From positions 286,490-350,489 of the forward strand of contig NZ_FOPY01000002.1 of assembly GCF_900113605.1 (NCBI RefSeq): DNA of 64,000 nt. The letters are read 5' to 3'. Shown piece by piece: positions 36,026 through 43,120 of the stretch. Every line of letters starts with the position of its first letter. The stretch's first letter is position 1. Source of the DNA: Modicisalibacter xianhensis (GTDB taxonomy: Bacteria; Pseudomonadota; Gammaproteobacteria; Pseudomonadales; Halomonadaceae). The notes under the pieces were generated by a model. It saw only the letters and a program-made list of their open reading frames with translations, did not search any database and was not told the DNA's origin. Both the position numbers and the translations under genes were made by a program.

Positions 36026-36904
36026 ATGGAAACGCGGCATGCGACGGTCCCTGTCTTCAAGCTGTACGGCGAGACTCGCCACTGGCCCACGCCCGACCTG
36101 CTTCACTGCGAATCGATTGCCGAGCGCAGCCGGTTACATGATTGGCATATCCGCACTCATCGCCATGCCGATCTGCTGCACCTGCTGCACATTCGCGATG
36201 GAGAGGTGACGTTGCATCTGGAAGGGACGGACCGGCACCTGACCGGCCCTTTGCTCATCGTCGTGCCAGCCATGACCATTCATGGATTTCATTTCGCCAG
36301 AGACATCGACGGCCACATCATCACGCTCGCCCAACCACTGGCCGGTTACCTGAGCGAACAGCTTGGCCAGATGGGTGACGTGCTGGGTCGGGCCGCTCAC
36401 TATCCACTGGCCGACCAGCCTGAGGCGGAGGCAATGGCCACGCTGGTCCGGCAGATCGACACCGAGTACCGCCGCCCTGCCGACGGCCGCGACCCGCTAC
36501 TGCATGCGCTGGTCCAGGCCCTGGCCGTGCAGGCCGCTCGGCGCGCCGAGCGCCGTCGGCCGATGCTCGCTCGCCGCCATGACAAGGGTCAGGACCACCT
36601 GCAGCGCTTCCAGGCCCTGATCGATGCGCATTACGCCGAGCAGCCCACCATCGAATCGCTGGCCTCTCGCCTGGGCGTGACCAGTGCCCATCTCAACACC
36701 TTGTGCCGGCGCCTGGCCGGACGCAGCGCCCTGCAATTGCTGCACGAACGCCTGCTGCTCGAAGCCAAGCGTCTGCTGACCTACACCAACATGACCATCA
36801 GCCAGGTCTCGGACGCGCTCGGCTTCTCCGAGCCCGCCTACTTCACGCGCTTTTTCAAGCGCCATACCGGCGACTCGCCCAAGACCTTTCGCCAGCGGCA
36901 ATGA
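36026..36904 (+). CDS. pobR: AraC-family regulator, PobR-like
   Basis: 292 residues. An N-terminal cupin-like effector domain (IRTHRHADLLHLLHIRDGEV near 42) and a C-terminal double helix-turn-helix: IESLASRLGVTSAHLNTLCRRL and ISQVSDALGFSEPAYFTRFFK then HTGDSPKTFRQ. GGAGG lies 6 bases before the ATG. The position divergent from pobA matches the AraC-type PobR activators of Pseudomonas, which respond to 4-hydroxybenzoate. Family certain; effector inferred from context. Confidence 0.85.
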   Translation: METRHATVPVFKLYGETRHWPTPDLLHCESIAERSRLHDWHIRTHRHADLLHLLHIRDGEVTLHLEGTDRHLTGPLLIVVPAMTIHGFHFARDIDGHIITLAQPLAGYLSEQLGQMGDVLGRAAHYPLADQPEAEAMATLVRQIDTEYRRPADGRDPLLHALVQALAVQAARRAERRRPMLARRHDKGQDHLQRFQALIDAHYAEQPTIESLASRLGVTSAHLNTLCRRLAGRSALQLLHERLLLEAKRLLTYTNMTISQVSDALGFSEPAYFTRFFKRHTGDSPKTFRQRQ

Positions 36905-36931
36905 CGCTTACGGGATCCAATGAATCCTGTT

Positions 36932-37627
36932 TCAAGTCGCTGACGCCCCGTTGGGATCCAGATTGAGCAGCTCGCCATAGCGCATCCCGATGTAGGCATG
37001 TTCACGCATCAGCATTTCGGCACGTGCACTTTCTCCGTGGCACAGCGCCTGGAACACCGTCTGGTGCTGCAACTGGGCGAAATACAGCTTGCGGTATTCG
37101 CGGTCCAGCGCCTCGGTATCGATGATGATCGAATCCGCCGAAGCGAACGGCAGATGATTATTACGTCCGATGGCATCGGCGATCACCAGGCTGCCGGTGG
37201 ATTCGACGATCGTGACGTGGAAAGTCTCGTTGATCTCGCTCCAGCGCGTCACATCCTCTCTTTCCAGATAGCCTTTGGCCAGCAGTTCGTGTCCATCCTC
37301 GATGCACTTTGCCAGACACGTCCTGACGTCCTCCGTCAGGCCCTGCTCGGCCAGGCGTCGGGCGGCAAGCCCCTCGAGCACACCGCGCACTTCAAGCGCG
37401 CAAAGCACATCGGTTTCGGTGAACTCACGTACCTGATATCCCCGTTTACCGGCACGCTGAAGCAGTCCCTCCTGCTCCAGGGTGCGAAATGCCAGCCTCA
37501 CGGGGGTACGTGACACGCCAAGGTGTTCGGCTACATGCAACTCGGCGATGCGCTCACCCGGCGGGTAGCGTCCTTCGCTGATCAGTTTTCGCAGACTCGC
37601 CACGACACTCGTATTGCTCTTAGTCAC
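36932..37627 (-). CDS. vanR: GntR/FadR-family repressor, VanR-like
   Basis: 231 residues from GTG 37627, which has AGGA seven bases upstream; a TTG at 37681 extends the frame but would start inside an operator-like sequence. N-terminal winged helix (LHVAEHLGVSRTPVRLAFRTLEQEGLL) and all-helical FCD effector domain with metal-binding residues (REDVTRWSEINETFH and the late histidine in LMREHAYIGM). It is divergent from vanAB, and near-perfect VanR operators lie between them. VanR represses vanAB until vanillate binds. Confidence 0.87.
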   Translation of the reverse strand: MTKSNTSVVASLRKLISEGRYPPGERIAELHVAEHLGVSRTPVRLAFRTLEQEGLLQRAGKRGYQVREFTETDVLCALEVRGVLEGLAARRLAEQGLTEDVRTCLAKCIEDGHELLAKGYLEREDVTRWSEINETFHVTIVESTGSLVIADAIGRNNHLPFASADSIIIDTEALDREYRKLYFAQLQHQTVFQALCHGESARAEMLMREHAYIGMRYGELLNLDPNGASAT

Positions 37628-37670
37628 CTGTTTTTCCTGCACTATCCGGAAGAGTAAGCCTTGCAAACAT

Positions 37671-37682
37671 TCTGGATCCAAC
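37671..37682. promoter_or_regulatory. vanO: VanR operator-like site 1
   Basis: TCTGGATCCAAC matches 9 of 12 bases of ATTGGATCCAAT, the operator described for GntR-type VanR of Caulobacter. It lies 44 bases upstream of the chosen vanR start and 90 bases upstream of vanA. Confidence 0.6.
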
Positions 37683-37722
37683 TAAAGCATAACTTGACCA
37701 AAAAACCTCCTCGAAGCTTAAC

Positions 37723-37734
37723 TTTGGATCCAAT
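37723..37734. promoter_or_regulatory. vanO: VanR operator-like site 2
   Basis: TTTGGATCCAAT differs from the Caulobacter VanR operator ATTGGATCCAAT at one base. It is centred about 43 bases before the vanA start and 52 bases from site 1, a position that would block the vanA promoter. Confidence 0.75.
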
Positions 37735-37771
37735 AACGACAAACAAACTACCTGCCGATGAGGATATCGCC

Positions 37772-38827
37772 ATGTTTCCCAAGAATACCTGGTACGTCGC
37801 CTGCACTCCTGACGAGATCGATGGCAAGCCGTTAGGCCGTACCATCTGCAATGAACAGATCGTGTTCTTCCGTGCCGAACAAGGCAAGGTCGCCGCGGTC
37901 GAGGACTTCTGCCCCCACCGCGGAGCGCCATTATCGCTGGGCTTCGTGCGCGACGGCCAGTTGGTCTGCGGCTATCACGGTCTGGAAATGGGCTGTGATG
38001 GCAAGTGTTCCAGCATGCCCGGCCAGCGTGTGCGCGGCTTCCCCAGCATTCGCGCCTATCCGGTCGTTGAGCGTCACGGTTTCATCTGGGTGTGGACCGG
38101 CGATGCAGAGCTGGCCGATCACGACAAGATTCCTGAACTGCATTGGGCAAACAGCCCCGACTGGGCCTATGGCGGCGGGCTCTATCATATCCAGTGCGAT
38201 TATCGCCTGATGATCGACAATCTGATGGATCTGACCCACGAGACCTACGTGCATGCCTCGAGCATCGGCCAGCCCGAGATCGAGGAAGCGGCGCCGGACA
38301 CCAAGGTCAACGGCGAGGAAGTCATCACCAGTCGCCACATGGAAAACATTCCTGCCCCGCCCTTCTGGCAGGCGGCCCTGCGTGGCAACAACCTGGCCGA
38401 CGACGTGCCGGTGGATCGCTGGCAGATCTGCCGCTTCACCCCGCCCAGCCACGTGCTGATTGAAGTCGGTGTCGCCCATGCCGGCAAGGGCGGGTACGAC
38501 GCGCCGGCCGAATTCAAGGCCTCGAGTATCGTGGTCGACTTCATCACCCCCGAAACCGAGACCTCGATCTGGTATTTCTGGGGCATGGCACGCAACTTCA
38601 ATCCGCAGGACCAGGCCCTCACCGACCGCATCCGCGAAGGCCAGGGCCAGATCTTCGCCGAAGACCTGGAGATGCTCGAGTCCCAGCAGAAGAACCTGCT
38701 CAAGTACCCCGATCGCCAGTTGCTCAAGCTCAATATCGATGGGGGGGGCGTCCAGGCACGCCGCATCATCGACCGCCTGCTCAAGGAAGAAGCGGCACCA
38801 CCGGCCGACACCGCAGAGGCCAGTTAA
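37772..38827 (+). CDS. vanA: Vanillate O-demethylase, oxygenase subunit
   Basis: 351 residues. The Rieske [2Fe-2S] ligands are Cys47, His49, Cys66 and His69 (FCPHRGAPL, VCGYHG); the mononuclear iron site follows (LMDLTHETYVHAS near 150). It demethylates vanillate to protocatechuate plus formaldehyde using electrons from VanB. GAGG precedes ATG 37772; the frame is open upstream through the VanR operators and those codons are not coding. Eight consecutive G bases at 38741-38748 encode the Gly-Gly-Gly of NIDGGGVQ near the C terminus. Confidence 0.93.
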   Translation: MFPKNTWYVACTPDEIDGKPLGRTICNEQIVFFRAEQGKVAAVEDFCPHRGAPLSLGFVRDGQLVCGYHGLEMGCDGKCSSMPGQRVRGFPSIRAYPVVERHGFIWVWTGDAELADHDKIPELHWANSPDWAYGGGLYHIQCDYRLMIDNLMDLTHETYVHASSIGQPEIEEAAPDTKVNGEEVITSRHMENIPAPPFWQAALRGNNLADDVPVDRWQICRFTPPSHVLIEVGVAHAGKGGYDAPAEFKASSIVVDFITPETETSIWYFWGMARNFNPQDQALTDRIREGQGQIFAEDLEMLESQQKNLLKYPDRQLLKLNIDGGGVQARRIIDRLLKEEAAPPADTAEAS

Positions 38828-38911
38828 GTCCTTTATCGATGGCGGATGGCGCAGTCTTGTGCCGTCCGTGACAGACCACGGCCCGGCCGGGCGCCGGACA
38901 GGATTCGAGCG

Positions 38912-39880
38912 ATGAGCAACAGCACGCTTTCTCTATTTGTACGAGTAACCAAGAAGACTCAAGAAGCCGAGGACATTGTCGGTTTCGAACTGGCCGACCC
39001 TCACGGCCGTCCCCTGCCTGCATTCAGCGCAGGGGCGCATATCGATGTCCGGATCAAGGAGGGCCTGGTCCGCCAATACTCCTTGTGCAACCACCCCGAG
39101 GAACGCGACCGCTATCACATCGCCGTCCTCCGCGAGCCAGCGTCGCGAGGCGGTTCGACGGCCATGCACGATGAGGTTCATGAAGGTGATTTGCTGCAGA
39201 TCAGCGCGCCCAAGAACCATTTTCCGCTGGAATCTTCGCCGCGCAGCCTGCTTTTCGCCGGTGGCATCGGGGTGACGCCGATTCTGTGCATGGCCGAGCG
39301 GTTGGCGCATACCCACGCTGATTTCGAGATGCATTACTGCGCCCGATCCCGGGAACGCATGGCGTTCATCGAACGCATCCAGCAAGGCGACTACGCCAGG
39401 CATGTGCACTTCTATCACGACGATCAGCCCGACGCCCCCAGACTGGACGTTCCCTCGCTGGCTGCTGCGCCCGACGATCGTACCCATGTGTACGTGTGTG
39501 GCCCGGCCGGCTTCATCGACCACGTACTTTCGAGCTTCAAGGCCCAAGGCTGGCCGGCTTCCCAGCTACACACCGAATACTTCACCGGCGCGGTCCAGAA
39601 CAGCGAGGACGACGAGAGCTTCGAGGTCAAGATCGCCAGCAGCGGCGCCTCCTTCATGGTGCCCAAGGACAAGACCGTGTACGAGGTGCTCAGTGAGAAC
39701 GGGGTCGAGATCATGGTTTCCTGCGAGCAGGGTGTGTGCGGCACCTGCCTGACCCGGGTTCTCGAGGGCGAGCCGGATCACAGGGACCTCTATCTGGACG
39801 ACGCGGAACACGCCGCCAACGACCAGTTCACTCCCTGTTGTTCCCGTGCCAAGAGCAAGACGCTGGTTCTGGATCTCTAG
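38912..39880 (+). CDS. vanB: Vanillate O-demethylase, reductase subunit
   Basis: 322 residues. FMN/NAD reductase modules come first (RQYSLCNHPEER near 51, LLFAGGIGVTPILCMAERL near 112, HVYVCGPAGFIDHVL near 208), then a C-terminal plant-type ferredoxin with SCEQGVCGTCLTRVLEG and a final TPCC, the class IA order. It passes electrons from NADH to VanA. It starts 84 bases after vanA; CAGGA lies before the ATG. Confidence 0.93.
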   Translation: MSNSTLSLFVRVTKKTQEAEDIVGFELADPHGRPLPAFSAGAHIDVRIKEGLVRQYSLCNHPEERDRYHIAVLREPASRGGSTAMHDEVHEGDLLQISAPKNHFPLESSPRSLLFAGGIGVTPILCMAERLAHTHADFEMHYCARSRERMAFIERIQQGDYARHVHFYHDDQPDAPRLDVPSLAAAPDDRTHVYVCGPAGFIDHVLSSFKAQGWPASQLHTEYFTGAVQNSEDDESFEVKIASSGASFMVPKDKTVYEVLSENGVEIMVSCEQGVCGTCLTRVLEGEPDHRDLYLDDAEHAANDQFTPCCSRAKSKTLVLDL

Positions 39881-39959
39881 TATCACCGGCTTGCCGAGCC
39901 CCTTCGGCAGACCGGCTTCCTGCAGTACGCCAAATCACAACAACACAAGAGACGACGAC

Positions 39960-40973
39960 ATGATGAAGAGAACGACAACACTCGGTCTGGCGATCGGCCT
40001 GGCCCTGGCGACGACACCCGCCCTTTCGCAAGCCAGCGAAGTGCTGCGCGTGGCGCATGTCTGGCCCGGTGGCTCGATGATCGACAAGGAGCTGTTCCAG
40101 GCCTGGGCCAACAGCGTCGAAGAGGCCTCGAATGGTGAACTCGAGGTTCAGGTCTTTCCCGGTCAGACCCTGGCGAAATCCGACCAGACCTACCAGAGCG
40201 CTGTCGAAGGTATCGCCGACATCGGCTCGACGGCCCAGGGCTACAACTCGGGTCGCTTCCCGCTGACGCAGGTCATCGAACTGCCTGGGATATCGCATAG
40301 CAGCAAGCAGGGCTCATGCATCCTGCAATCGCTTTACGATCAGGGGACACTCGATAAGGAATATGAGGACTCACATGTCTTGTTCATGTTCACCACCGGT
40401 CCCGGCTACCTGCACACCAAGCAAAAGCTGATCGAAGCCCCCGAGGACATGGCCGGGATGAGGATGCGCCGGCCAACCTCGGTGGTCGGCGACATGATGA
40501 CCCGTCTCGGAGCGCAAGCCGTGGGCATGCCGGCACCGGACGTATTCACCTCGATGCAACGCGGTGTACTCGACGGCCTGAGCTTCAACTGGGAAGCCAT
40601 GAAGACGTTCCGCCTCAACGAACAGACTCGTTACCACACCGAAGTGCCACTCTATGACCTGTCCTTGGTCGCAACCATGAACCAGGAGCGTTACGAGGAA
40701 CTGCCCGAACACCTGAAAAAGATCATCGATGAACACAGCGGCATGGAGTGGTCCATGAAGGCGGCCGCCGTGTACGACAAGCTCATCGAGCAGGGACGCC
40801 AGGAAGCTGTCGATGCCGGCCACGAGTTTCTGGCTGTGGAAGGGCCATTGGAAGATCCGCAGTGGGGGCCCGTACTTCGCACGACGATAGACAGTTATCT
40901 GCAAGAGGCCGGTAAAGAGGCACAACCCATCTACGCCGAAGCCATGCAGCTCAGCCAGGAATGTCCCATCTAA
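39960..40973 (+). CDS. TRAP transporter substrate-binding protein (DctP family)
   Basis: 337 residues with signal peptide (cleavage near SQA-SE). DctP-family landmarks: VWPGGSMIDKELFQAWANSV near 37, DLAGMRMRRPTS-like EDMAGMRMRRPTSVVGDMM near 160 with the ligand-binding Arg, and SMQRGVLDGLSFNWEAM near 195. These periplasmic proteins feed small carboxylates to the DctQ/DctM permease. The position after vanAB suggests vanillate or another aromatic acid as ligand (inference). No dctQ or dctM gene is next to it; the following gene is csrA on the other strand. Confidence 0.88.
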   Translation: MMKRTTTLGLAIGLALATTPALSQASEVLRVAHVWPGGSMIDKELFQAWANSVEEASNGELEVQVFPGQTLAKSDQTYQSAVEGIADIGSTAQGYNSGRFPLTQVIELPGISHSSKQGSCILQSLYDQGTLDKEYEDSHVLFMFTTGPGYLHTKQKLIEAPEDMAGMRMRRPTSVVGDMMTRLGAQAVGMPAPDVFTSMQRGVLDGLSFNWEAMKTFRLNEQTRYHTEVPLYDLSLVATMNQERYEELPEHLKKIIDEHSGMEWSMKAAAVYDKLIEQGRQEAVDAGHEFLAVEGPLEDPQWGPVLRTTIDSYLQEAGKEAQPIYAEAMQLSQECPI

Positions 40974-40987
40974 AGGACGAAAGGACG

Positions 40988-41018
40988 GATGCCGCTGCCC
41001 TTGAGCGGCATCCTTTCA
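40988..41018. terminator. Terminator-like hairpin between dctP and csrA
   Basis: GATGCCGCT (40988-40996), loop GCCCTTG, AGCGGCATC (41004-41012): a perfect 9-bp stem between the convergent genes. On the plus strand CTTTC follows; on the minus strand CGTCCTTT. The T tracts are weak, so it may act in both directions with modest strength. Confidence 0.6.
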
Positions 41019-41019
41019 C

Positions 41020-41244
41020 TCATTTCACGGCCAGACTACCCTTCGACTCGGCCGCCTCTAGTGCATTGTCGCTTCCTTCCAGTTCCTGCCGGATACGCCG
41101 ATAAATTTCCTCGCGGTGCACCCCGACGTCCTTGGGTGCATTGATGCCGATACGGACCTGATTGCCTTTAACTCCAAGTACAGTGACGCTGATGTCGTCG
41201 CCAATCATCAGGGTCTCACCGACACGACGCGTCAGAATGAGCAT
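41020..41244 (-). CDS. csrA: Carbon storage regulator CsrA/RsmA
   Basis: 74 residues. The core is canonical: [45 protein letters not shown], with RNA-contacting Leu4/Thr5/Arg6 and Arg44-type residues present. A tail of about 20 residues ([14 protein letters not shown]) extends it beyond the usual 61-65. CsrA binds GGA motifs in mRNA leaders as a dimer and is titrated by small RNAs; such an RNA appears to be encoded divergently at about 41406-41550. The leader reads CAGGGAA just before the ATG, which could serve both as ribosome binding site and as an autoregulatory GGA site. Confidence 0.95.
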   Translation of the reverse strand: MLILTRRVGETLMIGDDISVTVLGVKGNQVRIGINAPKDVGVHREEIYRRIRQELEGSDNALEAAESKGSLAVK

Positions 41245-41312
41245 GTGTATTCCCTGTCTATCACCAATACATGTTTGAGCATTGCCTATGAGCCAACGGA
41301 CAACGCCTTCCC

Positions 41313-41330
41313 TGTAGTCTATTTCTTACA
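41313..41330 (+). promoter_or_regulatory. GacA (UvrY) box 1 upstream of the Csr-type RNA
   Basis: TGTAGTCTATTTCTTACA matches 10 of the 12 fixed positions of the GacA upstream activating sequence TGTAAG-N6-CTTACA with the exact 6-base spacer. GacA boxes of this type lie upstream of rsmX/Y/Z genes in pseudomonads. It lies about 90 bases before the probable start of the RNA. Confidence 0.65.
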
Positions 41331-41367
41331 AAGAATGTAGTTTCCGCCTACAGGGGAACACAACCTG

Positions 41368-41385
41368 GGTTAGCTTTTCCTTACA
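41368..41385 (+). promoter_or_regulatory. GacA box 2 and -10 region of the Csr-type RNA
   Basis: GGTTAGCTTTTCCTTACA also matches 10 of 12 positions of TGTAAG-N6-CTTACA. It is followed by TAAAAT at 41395-41400, a good -10 hexamer, with no -35 match at the usual distance, as expected of an activator-dependent promoter. The predicted start point is near 41406. Confidence 0.5.
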
Positions 41386-41405
41386 AAAAATACGTAAAAT
41401 TACCT

Positions 41406-41550
41406 GCCGAGAGCCAGGAAGGCTGTCAGGGAACCCGAGCAGGACGCTCGATGAACCAAGGATGCACGAGCAGGACGCTTGTGATGCCATGCAAGGATGC
41501 CGACGCTACACGCGTCACGAGCCCGGCCTTCATAAGGCCGGGCTTAATTC
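41406..41550 (+). ncRNA. Candidate CsrB/RsmZ-type CsrA-sequestering small RNA
   Basis: No open frame fits, but the sequence shows the design of Csr/Rsm regulatory RNAs: six GGA motifs in 120 bases (AGGA at 41416, 41441, 41459, 41472 and 41494; GGGA at 41429). Four AGGA motifs fall in hairpin loops: AGCC-AGGAA-GGCT, CGAGC-AGGAC-GCTCG, CACGAGC-AGGAC-GCTTGTG and GCA-AGGA-TGC; the others lie in linkers. A perfect 11-bp terminator stem (AGCCCGGCCTT, loop CAT, AAGGCCGGGCT, 41520-41544) ends it. Two GacA-box-like sites lie upstream. Length about 145 nt, close to RsmY/RsmZ. It should bind and titrate CsrA, whose gene is divergent 160 bases away. Structure and motifs are read from sequence; function is inferred. 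Confidence 0.8.
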
Positions 41551-41552
41551 GT
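41520..41552 (+). terminator. Intrinsic terminator of the Csr-type RNA
   Basis: AGCCCGGCCTT (41520-41530), loop CAT, AAGGCCGGGCT (41534-41544), a perfect 11-bp stem followed by the moderately T-rich TAATTCGTTCT. Confidence 0.75.
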
Positions 41553-41747
41553 TCTAGCCTCCCTTCTCGCGATAATCCGCCGCTGTAAACCTCTTCGACC
41601 ATTTCGCCCTGCCATCGGCTTCGCCTGCATCATTCGTGCGTCGACATGACAAAACTCTAGCCGGGAGTCACGGCTTGCGTGAAGGCGGCTTGTCTTATAG
41701 CTTTTTGGACTATTCTAGTAACCAAATTCATGAGACCGGAGCATTCT

Positions 41748-42659
41748 ATGCAAACCTTCCGTCACTCATCGGGCAGGCCGGATGTCGCCGGCTTCTACGA
41801 TCCACGTACGTCCAGCGTCCAGTACGTGGTGAGCGATCCTGCGACACGTCGCTGCGCGATCATCGACCCCGTGCTGGACTTCGACGAGAAGTCCGGGGCT
41901 ACCGCGACACACCATGCCGACGAGCTACTGGACTACGTCGCCAGCCAGGGACTCGAGGTGGAGTGGATTCTCGATACCCATCCGCATGCCGATCATTTCT
42001 CGGCAGCGCAGTATCTAAAAGAGAAGACCGGCGCCCCTACTGCCATCGGCAGTTATGTCACGAAGGTCCAGGCGCTATGGAAGGAGCTTTACCACTGGCC
42101 TGATTTTCCTGCCGATGGCCGGCAATGGGACACGCTGTTCAGCGAGGGGGACACGTTTCGCGTGGGGGAGATAGATGGCCACGTGATGTTCTCGCCGGGT
42201 CACACGCTGGCCTCGATCACCTATGTCATTGGCGATGCCGCCTTCGTTCACGACACCCTGTTCCAGCCTGACGGCGGGACGGCACGCGCCGACTTTCCCG
42301 GGGGCAATGCCCACAAGCTGTGGGATTCCATCCAGGCCATCCTGGCACTTCCGGACGATACCCGGCTGTTCACGGGCCACGACTACATGCCGGGCGACCG
42401 CGAGCCGGAGTGGGAAAGCACCGTACGCAGCCAGCGTGAGACCAACATCCACCTTTGCAATGGGCAAACCCAGGAAGGTTATGTCGCCATGCGCAATGAG
42501 CGGGATGCCAGTCTGCCCATGCCGAAGCTGATCCTGCCTTCCCTGCAGATCAATATTCGCGGCGGCGCGCTGCCGGAACCCGAGGAGAACGGAAGACGGT
42601 ACTTGAAAATTCCGCTCGATGCCTTGCCCGGTGCCGCGTGGGACGACGCACGCGCCTGA
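41748..42659 (+). CDS. Metallo-beta-lactamase-fold hydrolase, persulfide dioxygenase/Blh-like
   Basis: 303 residues. The metal motif is DTHPHADHFSAAQYL (His78, His80, Asp82, His83), with FSPGHTLASITYV and TGHDYMPGD completing the site, as in glyoxalase II-like persulfide dioxygenases. The family oxidises glutathione persulfide to sulfite and glutathione. The long C-terminal extension (LPMPKLILPSLQINIRGGALPEPE) matches the Blh type found in BigR-controlled sulfide-detoxification operons. CGGAG precedes ATG 41748. First gene of a three-gene operon with a DUF442 protein and a SulP transporter; no bigR is present here. Confidence 0.83.
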   Translation: MQTFRHSSGRPDVAGFYDPRTSSVQYVVSDPATRRCAIIDPVLDFDEKSGATATHHADELLDYVASQGLEVEWILDTHPHADHFSAAQYLKEKTGAPTAIGSYVTKVQALWKELYHWPDFPADGRQWDTLFSEGDTFRVGEIDGHVMFSPGHTLASITYVIGDAAFVHDTLFQPDGGTARADFPGGNAHKLWDSIQAILALPDDTRLFTGHDYMPGDREPEWESTVRSQRETNIHLCNGQTQEGYVAMRNERDASLPMPKLILPSLQINIRGGALPEPEENGRRYLKIPLDALPGAAWDDARA

Positions 42660-42679
42660 CCACCAACGAGGAGATCATC

Positions 42680-43120
42680 ATGGATATTCAACCTCTCGAC
42701 GATTGCTTGAGCGTCACGGCACAGCCCCGGCTCGAGGAACTCGATCAACTCGCCGCCCAGGGATTTCGCACGATCATTTCCAATCGCCCGCGCGGGGAAA
42801 GCGAGGACCAGCCGGATCCCGCCGCCCTCAAGGCCAGGGCGGAATCCCTGGGCATGCACTGGCACGAGATACCGGTCGAGCCGGGCAACTACTCCCAGGC
42901 CGACATCGACCGCTTTGCCAAGGTGCTCGACGACGCGCCCAAACCCATTCTCGGCTTCTGTCGTACCGGCAAGCGCGTTGCCCATCTCTGGGCCTTTTCA
43001 CAAGCGCCTAGCTGGCCACTGGCACAGCTCATCGATAATGCCCAGGCCGCTGGCTACGACCTGACACCGTTGCGTGAGCAACTGGCGCAACAGGCAAGCC
43101 AGCCGGGTGATCGAGAGTAA
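42680..43120 (+). CDS. DUF442 / TIGR01244-family sulfur transferase-phosphatase-like protein
   Basis: 146 residues. Tyrosine-phosphatase-like fold with a P-loop FCRTGKR (Cys near 99) and the N-terminal FRTIISNRPRGESEDQP that defines this family, often fused to or encoded with persulfide dioxygenases. It likely handles persulfide sulfur (inference from genome context across the family). GAGGAG lies before the ATG. Its stop codon overlaps the SulP start (TAATG). Confidence 0.82.
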   Translation: MDIQPLDDCLSVTAQPRLEELDQLAAQGFRTIISNRPRGESEDQPDPAALKARAESLGMHWHEIPVEPGNYSQADIDRFAKVLDDAPKPILGFCRTGKRVAHLWAFSQAPSWPLAQLIDNAQAAGYDLTPLREQLAQQASQPGDRE

